Shown here: piece after piece, positions 15,333 to 25,500 of the stretch | Layout: each line of letters begins with the position of its first letter | Position numbering within the stretch: the first letter of the stretch is position 1 | Assembly: GCF_964340395.1 (NCBI RefSeq) | Contig: NC_135569.1 | Location: 17,990,257 to 18,054,256 of the forward strand | Length of the DNA stretch: 64,000 bases | Reading direction: 5' to 3' | Source: Glandiceps talaboti | Lineage: Eukaryota; Hemichordata; Enteropneusta; Spengelidae | The notes under the pieces: generated by a model | Database searches by the model: none | What the model saw: the letters and a program-made list of their open reading frames with translations, nothing else | What the model was told of the DNA's origin: nothing | Position numbers and translations under genes: made by a program

Positions 15333-18300
15333 TGGTAACAGAGACTAGTTATAGGTAACAGAGACAAGTTATTGGTAACAGAGACTAGTTATAGGTAACA
15401 GACACTAGTTATAGGTAACAGAGACAAGTTATTGGTAACAGAGACAAGTTATTGGTAACAGAGACTAGTTATAGGTAACAGAGACAAGTTATTGGTAACA
15501 GAGACTAGTTATAGGTAACAGAGACAAGTTATAGGTAACAGAGACTAGTTATAGGTAACAGAGACTAGTTATAGGTAACAGAGACTAGTTATAGGTAACA
15601 GAGACAAGTTATTGGTAACAGAGACTAGTTATAGGTAACAGAGACAAGTTATTGGTAACAGAGACTAGTTATAGGTAACAGAGATAAGTTATTGGTAACA
15701 GAGACTAGTTATGGGTAACAGAGACTAGGTATAGGTAACAGAGACAAGTTATTGGTAACAGAGAATAGTTATTGGTAACAGAGACTAGTTATAGGTAACA
15801 GAGACTAGTTATGGGTAACAGACTAGTTATAGGTAACAGAGACTAGTTATAGGTAACAGAGACTAGTTATTGGTAACATAGACTAGCTATAGTAACATAG
15901 ATTAGTTATTGGTAACAGAGACGAGTTATTGGTAACATAGATTAGTTATTGGTAACAGAGACTAGTTATAGGTAACAGAGACTAGTTATAGGTAACAGAG
16001 ACTAGTTATTGGTAACATAGACTAGTTATAGTAACATAGATTAGTTATTGGTAACAGAGACGAGTTATTGGTAACATAGATTAGTTATTGGTAACAGAGA
16101 CTAGTTATTGGTAACATAACAGAGACTAGTTATAGGTAACAGAGACTAGTTATAGGTAACAGGGACTAGTTATTGGTAACAGAGCCTGGTTATAGGTAAT
16201 AGAGACTGGTTATAGGTAACAGAGATTAGTTATAGGTAACAGAGTTTAGTTACTGGTAACAGAGACTAGTTATTGTAACAGCGACCAGTTATTGGTAACA
16301 GAGACTAGTTATAGGTAACAGAGACTAGTTATTGGTAACAAAGACTAGTTATTGGTAACAGAGACTAGTTATAGGTAACAGAGACTAGTTATAGGTAACA
16401 GAGATTAGTTATAGGTAACAGAGACTAGTTATAGGTAACAGAGACTAGTTATAGGTAACAGAGACCAGTTATTGGTAACAGAGATTAGTTATTGGTAACA
16501 GAGGCTGGTTATTGGTAACAGAGACGAGTTATTGGTAACAGAGACTAGTTATTGGTAACAGAGACGAGTCATTGGTAATATAGATTAGTTATTGGTAACA
16601 GAGACTTGTTATAGGTAACAGAGACTAGTTATAGGTAACAGAGACTAGTTATAGGTAACAGAGACTAGTTATAGGTAACAGAGACTAGTTATTGGTAACA
16701 GAGACTAGTTATAGGTAACAGGGACTAGTTATTGGTAACAGAGCCTGGTTATAGGTAATAGAGACTGGTTATAGGTAACAGAGATTAGTTATAGGTAACA
16801 GAGTTTAGTTACTGGTAACAGAGACTAGTTATTGTAACAGCGACCAGTTATTGGTAACAGAGACTAGTTATAGGTAACAGAGACTAGTTATTGGTAACAA
16901 AGACTAGTTATTGGTAACAGAGACTAGTTATAGGTAACAGAGACTAGTTATAGGTAACAGAGATTAGTTATAGGTAACAGAGACTAGTTATAGGTAACAG
17001 AGACTAGTTATAGGTAACAGAGACCAGTTATTGGTAACAGAGATTAGTTATTGGTAACAGAGGCTGGTTATTGGTAACAGAGACGAGTTATTGGTAACAG
17101 AGACTAGTTATTGGTAACAGAGACGAGTCATTGGTAATATAGATTAGTTATTGGTAACAGAGACTTGTTATAGGTAACAGAGACTAGTTATAGGTAACAG
17201 AGACTAGTTATAGGTAACAGAGACTAGTTATAGGTAACAGAGACTAGTTATTGGTAACAGAGACCAGTTATAGGTAACAGAGACCAGTTATTGGTAACAG
17301 AGATTAGTTATTGGTAAGAGAGGCTGGTTATTGGTAACAGAGACGAGTTATTGGTAACAGAGACTAGTTATTGGTAACAGAGACGAGTCATTGGTAATAT
17401 AGATTAGTTATTGGTAACAGAGACTGGTTATAGGTAACAGAGACTAGTTATAGGTAACAGAGACTAGTTATAGGTAACCGAGAGTAGTTATAGGTAACAG
17501 AGATTGGTTATTGGTAACAGAGATTAGTTATTGGTAACAGAGATTAGTTATTGGTAACTGAGACTAGTTATTGGTAACAGAGACTAGTTATAGGTAACTG
17601 GGACTAGTTATTGGTAACAGAGACTAGTTATTGGTAACTGGGACTAGTTATTAGTAACAGAGACCAGTTATTGGTAACAGAGACTAGTTATAGGTAACAG
17701 AGAGCAGTTATTGGTAACAGAGACCAGTTATAGGTAACAGAGACCAGTTATAGGTACAAGAGAATAGTTATAGGTAACAGAGACTAGTTATTGGTAACAG
17801 AGACCAGTTATTGGTAACAGAGACTAGTTATAGGCAACAGAGACTGGTTATAGGTAACAGAGACTAGTTATTGGTAACATAGATTAGTTATTGGTAACAG
17901 AGACTAGTTATAGGTAACAGAGACTAGTTATAGGTAACAGAGACTAGTTATTGGTAACATAGACTAGTTATAGTAACATAGATTAGTTATTGGTAACAGA
18001 GACGAGTTATTGGTAACATAGATTAGTTATTGGTAACAGAGACTAGTTATTGGTAACATAACAGAGACTAGTTATAGGTAACAGAGACTAGTTATAGGTA
18101 ACAGGGACTAGTTATTGGTAACAGAGCCTGGTTATAGGTAATAGAGACTGGTTATAGGTAACAGAGATTAGTTATAGGTAACAGAGTTTAGTTACTGGTA
18201 ACAGAGACTAGTTATTGTAACAGCGACCAGTTATTGGTAACAGAGACTAGTTATAGGTAACAGAGACTAGTTATTGGTAACAAAGACTAGTTATTGGTAA

Positions 18301-21292
18301 CAGAGATTAGTTATAGGTAACAGAGACTAGTTATTGGTAACAGAGACTAGTTATTGGTAACTGGGACTAGTTATTGGTAACAGAGACCAGTTATAGGTAA
18401 CAGAGATTAGTTATAGGTAACAGAGATTAGTTATAGGTAACAGAGATTAGTTATTGGTAACAGAGACTAGTTATTTGTAACAGAAATTAGTTATAGGTAA
18501 CAGAGACTAGTTATTGGTAACAGAGATTAGTTATAGGTAACAGAGATTAGTTATAGGTAACAGAGATTAGTTATAGGTAACAGAGATTAGTTATTGGTAA
18601 CAGAGACTAGTTATTGGTAACAGAGATTAGTTATAGGTAACAGACTAGTTATAGGTAACAGAGATTAGTTATTGGTAACAGAGATTAGTTATTGGTAACA
18701 GAGATTAGTTATTGGTAACAGAGACTAGTTATAGGTAACAGAGATTAGTTATTGGTAACAGAGACTAGTTATTGGTAACAGAGACTGGTTATAGGTAACA
18801 GAGACTAGTTATTGGTAACAGAGATTAGTTATAGGTAACAGAGACTAGTTATTGGTAACAGAGATTAGTTATAGGTAACAGAGATTAGTTATAGGTAACA
18901 GAGATTAGTTATAGGTAACAGAGATTAGTTATAGGTAACAGAGATTAGTTATTGTAACAGAGAATAGTTATAGGTAACAGAGACTAGTTATTGGTAACAG
19001 AGACTAGTTATTGGTAACAGAGATTAGTTATAGGTAACAGAGACTAGTTATAGGTAACAGAGATTAGTTATTGGTAACATAGACTAGTTATTGGTAACAG
19101 AGATTAGTTATAGGTAACAGAGACTAGTTATAGGTAACAGAGATTAGTTATTGGTAACAGAGACTAGTTATAGGTAACAGAGACTAGTTATAGGTAACAG
19201 AGACTAGTTATAGGTAACAGAGATTAGTTATTGGTAACAGAGATTAGTTATTGGTAACAGATTAGTTATTGGTAACAGAGATTAGTTATTGGTAACAGAG
19301 ACTAGTTATAGGTAACAGAGATTAGTTATTGGTAACAGAGACTAGTTATTGGTAACAGAGACTGGCTATAGGTAACAGAGACTAGTTATTGGTAACAGAG
19401 ACTAGTTATTGGTAACAGAGATTAGTTATAGGTAACAGAGACTAGTTATAGGTAACAGAGATTAGTTATTGGTAACAGAGATTAGTTATTGGTAACAGAG
19501 ATTAGTTATTGGTAACAGAGATTAGTTATTGGTAACAGAGATTAGTTATTGGTAACAGAGACTAGTTATAGGTAACAGAGATTAGTTATAGGTAACAGAG
19601 ATTAGTTATTGGTAACAGAGACTGGTTATAGGTAACAGAGACTAGTTATAGGTAACAGAGACTAGTTATAGGTAACAGAGATTAGTTATAGGTAACAGAG
19701 ACTAGTTATTGGTAACAGAGATTAGTTATAGGTAACATAGATTAGTTATAGGTAACAGAGATTAGTTATAGGTAACAGAGATTAGTTATTGGTAACAGAG
19801 ATTAGTTATAGGTAACAGAGACTAGTTATTGGTAACAGAGACTAGTTATTGGTAACAGAGATTAGTTATAGGTAACATAGACTAGTTATAGGTAACAGAG
19901 ATTAGTTATTGGTAACATAGACTAGTTATTGGTAACAGAGATTAGTTATAGGTAACAGAGACTAGTTATAGGTAACAGAGATTAGTTATTGGTAACAGAG
20001 ACTAGTTATAGGTAACAGAGACTAGTTATAGGTAACAGAGACTAGTTATAGGTAACAGAGATTAGTTATTGGTAACAGAGATTAGTTATTGGTAACAGAG
20101 ATTAGTTATTGGTAACAGAGATTAGTTATTGGTAACAGAGACTAGTTATAGGTAACAGAGATTAGTTATTGGTAACAGAGACTAGTTATTGGTAACAGAG
20201 ACTGGCTATAGGTAACAGAGACTAGTTATAGGTAACAGAGACTAGTTATAGGTAACAGAGATTAGTTATAGGTAACAGAGACTAGTTATTGGTAACAGAG
20301 ATTAGTTATAGGTAACAGAGACTAGTTATTGGTAACAGAGATTAGTTATAGGTAACAGAGATTAGTTATAGGTAACAGAGATTAGTTATAGGTAACAGAG
20401 ATTAGTTATAGGTAACAGAGATTAGTTATTGGTAACAGAGATTAGTTATAGGTAACAGAGATTAGTTATTGGTAACAGAGACTAGTTATTGGTAACAGAG
20501 ATTAGTTATAGGTAACAGAGACTAGTTATAGGTAACAGAGATTAGTTATTGGTAACATAGACTAGTTATAGGTAACAGAGACTAGTTATAGGTAACAGAG
20601 ACTAGTTATTGGTAACAGAGACTAGTTATAGGTAACAGAGACTAGTTATAGGTAACAGAGACTAGTTATAGGTAACAGAGACTAGTTATAGGTAACAGAG
20701 AATAGTTATAGGTAACAGAGACAAGTTATAGGTAATAGAGACTAGTTATAGGTAACAGAGACTAGTTATAGGTAACAGAGACTAGTTATTGGTAACAGAG
20801 ACTAGTTATAGGTAACAGAGACTAGTTATAGGTAACAGAGACTAGTTATTGGTAACAGAGAATAGTTATAGGTAACAGAGACTAGTTATAGGTAACAGAG
20901 ATTAGTTATAGGTAACAGAGATTAGTTATAGGTAACAGAGACTAGTTATAGGTAACAGAGACTAGTTATTGGTAACAGAGACTAGTTATTGGTAACAGAG
21001 ACTAGTTATAGGTAACAGAGACTAGTTATAGGTAACAGAGACTAGTTATTGGTAACAGAGACTAGTTATTGGTAACAGAGACTAGTTATTGGTAACAGAG
21101 ACTAGTTATAGGTAACAGAGACTAGTTATTGGTAACAGAGACTAGTTATTGGTAACAGAGATTAGTTATAGGTAACAGAGATTAGTTATAGGTAACAGAG
21201 ATTAGTTATAGGTAATAGAGACTAGTTATAGGTAACAGAGACTAGTTATAGGTAACAGAGAATAGTTATAGGTAACATAGAATAGTTAGGTA

Positions 21293-21942
21293 ATCACAAA
21301 CAACATGGTTATTGTAATTTATTGTAATTTACTTTTATAACGATTGGATGTGGTAATATAATCTTGTCATAAAGTCAATGAACAATTGCATGATGTAAAA
21401 AATAGCGCAAATATAGCATTGTCGCACAACTTCATGGTCAGGGCAATGATGGATATATAATTTTTTGAAGATTTAAAGTTTTAACCATACCTAATTTCCA
21501 TCATCATAATCCAGCCATCCTATGTTGGAAGTGTACTTAATCAAGACAAATATAGCAACATCCTAATCAAACTTTAAAGTGATGTGTCTACACGGTTTTG
21601 TACTTCTTTATTTTTTAAAATCAATTTGGAACCAAGTCATACCAATACCTTTCTTGTTGTCTTATTGTAATATTTTAAACACAAGCTACATTCAGTATAT
21701 ATGGGTAGGTGATGAAACAGCATATTGCATAATCAAGTCATAAACCAAACTGGCCATGCTAAACACTTTACCACCAGAGGAAATAGTAAAGTAAACATTA
21801 TAGCTAATTAACAATGTACTGTTCTCACTATATCAGCTATCAATGAGGACAAATCTAAACATTCTCAACAAAGTTAAGCTCAACCTACTAGGTAATTTCA
21901 CAGTTGAAGATTTTTGAGGAAAAGCAATGACATAGAATAACA
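21293..21942. other. Unique sequence between satellite and HAO 3' end
   Basis: AT-rich sequence with no supported gene. On the minus strand an AATAAA lies at 21607-21612, about 0.9 kb past the oxidase stop codon. It is a possible polyadenylation signal, but nothing here confirms it. Confidence 0.4.
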
Positions 21943-22456
21943 CTTTCAGAAACATCTCACAAGTTTCAGACTCATTGACCAAATACTTTTTGAGATATAA
22001 GTTTTTGACCAAAAATATGCATTCCCATTAAATTTCAGCCCAATCTGCTCAGGGGTTTTGGAATTACAGATTTTTAACCAAAAAGACACATTTTTAGCCC
22101 TAATTTGCATATAACTGATGGAATCATCATGTCATGAACAACTCTTAGTAAACACACCCTGAAGAATATCTAACCCAAATTTCAGCCCAATCTGCCCAGT
22201 TGTTTTTGAGTTTAAGTTTTTTGACCAAAAATCACATTTTTTTATCCAAAACGCACATCTCTCATGCGATCATTTTGATTTGAACAATTTACCAACTAGA
22301 CACCCAAAGTAACACAACCACCAAATATCAAAGCAATCTGTCCAGCAGTTTTTTACTTTAAGTTGTTTACACACACACACACACACAGAGACAGACAAAC
22401 ACTTAGCGATCCCTATAGCACTACTGAACCTTTTCAGTTCAGTTGTGCTAATAAAA
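21943..22456 (+). mobile_element. Interspersed element A, right half
   Basis: 5'-truncated copy of a repeat family ('element A') found at least ten times in the window. It shows the diagnostic tail: TTTAAGTTGTTTACACAC, a (CA)n tract, a CAGACAGA run, then TATAGCACTACTGAACC and the end CAGTTCAGTTGTGCTA. It lies 60 bp beyond the oxidase stop codon, so the mature 3' UTR probably contains it. Confidence 0.8.
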
Positions 22457-22518
22457 TGATGTACAACATAGATTTGTGTGTAGTATTCCACGTTTTAGTA
22501 TTTTTTCATAATCTTTTT

Positions 22519-22586
22519 TCACAGCTTGGAGTGGTATACACTTTTCATGAGGAGTGAGGGTGTGATATCTTCAAGTTGACTGCAAC
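22519..22586 (-). CDS. HAO1: HAO exon 7 (stop codon, PTS1)
   Basis: Last coding exon, 68 bp, 7.4 kb downstream of exon 6. Acceptor TTTACAG|GT completes Gly345. It then reads [20 protein letters not shown] plus Leu and TGA, so the protein ends in SKL. The segment lines up with the family C terminus (Gly-Cys, then an acidic-Ile-Thr stretch). A correct phase, family similarity and a terminal peroxisomal signal together make a chance match unlikely. Confidence 0.9.
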
Positions 22587-25500
22587 CTGTAAATCATAAA
22601 ATAATCACAATAAGTCTGGTTTTCTTAAAACACTTGGGTGTAGTGTCGTGTAAAAAGAAGAATCACGTAATTAATCATCTTGCTTATCTCCTCAGCCACA
22701 AAATCCATAGCTGACAAATTTTAGAATATTTAATTTAATCTGCCTCAGAAATGAATATATTAAAACTTTTAGTGTTACTTCATTCAAGAAAACTCCAAAT
22801 CATTCTTTAGTTGAAATTGAGAAGAAATATGGGGATAAGTACTTAATATGAGAATACAAATTGATATAAAATAATCCAAACATTTATATATATTGTACTT
22901 CAAAACGACCACAAATCAAAAACATAACAGATCAATGGCTTCCTTGAAACCATGGTGATGAGATATCAGATTTTGAAAGGAACCAGGAACATGCTTGTAT
23001 ATTAAGATGATTCTACTTTGAGTTAAAATAATTTTGACACAAACAGTTCAAAGTTTGTAGCACTGAGCTTGCAATCTGTTTTAGTGGAAGATCTTCATCA
23101 GAATGACAAATTCTATAGTTACAACTGACCACTAGGTGGCGGTATGATCAGCCAATTGTAGATGCCAGGTAGTTCAATGCCACCGTCTCTTTTGATCTTG
23201 AGATCTTGATGTTATTAACCTGCCTGATCTTCTTAGGGAAATCATGAAGGGATGTCTCAATAATGGAAACAGAGTCGCAGTCAATGTCATGATTGTAGCT
23301 GAGGGGATGTCTCAATAAAGGAAACAGAGTCACAGTCAATGTTATGATTAAAGTTGTGGGGATGTCTCAATAATGGAAACAGAGTCGCAGTCAATGTTAT
23401 GATTGTAGTTGTGGGGATGTCTCAATAATGGAAACAGAGTCGCAGTCAATGTTATGATTAAAGTTGTGGGGATGTCTCAATAAAGGAAACAGAGTCACAG
23501 TCAATGTTATGATTAAAGTTGTGCGGATGTCTCAATAATGGAAACAGAGTCGCAGTCAATGTTATGATTGTAGCTGAGGGGATGTCTCAATAATGGAAAC
23601 AGAGTCACAGTCAATGTTATGATTAAAGTTGTGCGGATGTCTCAATAATGGAAACAGAGTCGCAGTCAATGTTATGATTGTAGCTGAGGGGATGTCTCAA
23701 TAATGGAAACAGAGTCACAGTCAATGTTATGATTAAAGTTGTGGGGATGTATCAATAATGGAAACAGAGTCACAGTCAATGTTATGATTAAAGTTGTGGG
23801 GATGTATCAATAATGGAAACAGAGTCACAGTCAATGTTATGATTAAAGTTGTGGGGATGTCTCAATAATGGAAACAGAGTCACAGTCAATGTTATGATTG
23901 TAGTTGTGGGGATGTCTCAATAATGGAAACAGAGTCACAGTCAATGTTATGATTGTAGTTGTGGGGATGTCTCAATAATGGAAATAGAGTCACAGTCAAT
24001 GTTATGATTAAAGTTGTTGGGATGTCTCAATAATGGAAACAGAGTCACAGTCAATGTTATGATTGTAGCTGAGGGGATGTCTCAATAATGGAAACAGAGT
24101 CACAGTCAATGTTATGATTGTAGTTGTGGGGATGTCTCAATAATGGAAATAGAGTCGCAGTCAATGTTATGATTGTAGTTGTGGGGATGTCTCAATAATG
24201 GAAACAGAGTCACAGTCAATGTTATGATTGTAGTTGTGGGGATGTATCAATAATGGAAACAGAGTCACAGTCAATGTTATGATTAAAGTTGTGGGGATGT
24301 CTCAATAATGGAAACAGAGTCGCAGAGTTAATGAGAAGGAGGGTGGATGTGTGCTGTGTACAGGAGGTGAGGTGGAAAGGAGGTGGTGCCAGATTCATTG
24401 GGGCTAAGGGTTGTCGATACAAGCTTTTTTGGTCAGGTAGTGAGGGGGCGGCTGGAGTTGGCATTATGGTAAAAGAAGAACTAGTTGAGAAGGTAATGGA
24501 TGTCAGAAGGGTCAATGATAGGCTGGTTGCTCTTGTGATGTTGTTTGGAAAGCAGCTGGTGAGAGTGGTCTGTGGGTATGCCCCACAAGCAGGACTTGAT
24601 GAGGCTATGAAAGACGAATTCTATGAGAAGTTAAGATTGGAAGTGGATCTAGCAAGATCCACAGAGATTCTACTAATAGGTGGGGACTTCAATGGACATG
24701 TGGGTGCTAGGTCTGATGGTTTTGATGGAGTTCATGGAGGTTATGGCATTGGTGCCAGAAATACTGGTGGTCGAAGATTACTTGAATTCTGCACAGAGGC
24801 TAGCTTGGTGACTCTGAACACTTGGTTCAAGAAGAAGCATAAAGCAACGTTCAGGTCTGGAGGATCTGAAACAGAGATTGATTTTATCTTGATGCAGCAG
24901 ACGCACAGACGAAAGGTGTGGAATATAAAGGTGATACCAGGTGAGCTCCAGCATAGCCTGGTGGTAGCTGATGTGGATAAACTAGAAATAAGGAGGAGAG
25001 TGAGGAAAAGACCTCAGGTGAAACGGGTTAAAATCTGGAAGCTGCAGGACAAAACAGTAAGAGAGAAATTTGAGGAAAGGATGAATGTATTATATAAGGA
25101 ATGTGAAGAACTTGATGCGTGGAGCAAGTACAGAAAATGTGCTGTACAGTCAGCACAGGAAGTATGTGGGGTTAGCAAGGGAAAGCCACCACATGGTCTA
25201 ACATGGTGGTGGGATGACAAGGTGCAAGGTGCGATAAGTAAAAAGAAGGAAAGTTTTCTAAGGTGGAAGAAGGACCCAACTGAAGAGAATAAGAGCCTGT
25301 ATAGGAAAGATAAAAAGAGAGCTAGAAAGGAAGTAGCAACAGCGATGAAAAAGGCTGCAAAAGATGAGATCCAGCAGTTAGAAGGAGATAGGAACAGCAT
25401 CTTCAGGAAAATTCGAATGATTAAGAAAGAGAATACTGATGTTTGTGGGGGAGGATGCCTAAAAGACAAGAATGGGCGGATAGTATTTGAGGAAGAAGAA

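Larger units (their letters stand above)
1..21292. repeat. 20-bp satellite array (about 1,060 copies)
   Basis: Uninterrupted head-to-tail array of a 20-bp unit, consensus GGTAACAGAGACTAGTTATA. The main variants are TTGG for TAGG at the end, AGATTAG or AGACAAG in the middle, and occasional 19-bp units (AACAGGACAAGTTACTGGT). Most units contain ACTAGT, so SpeI would cut about every 20 bp. It runs off the left edge of the window, so the true size is unknown. All reading frames are closed and I see no gene in it. Variant units recur in the same order at long distances, so there is higher-order structure. It starts about 1.2 kb beyond the stop codon of the hydroxyacid oxidase gene. Confidence 0.99.

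Noticed and set aside
1-21292. CRISPR-like array
   Set aside because: Units are contiguous 20-bp repeats without spacers, the gene context is eukaryotic, and there are no cas genes.
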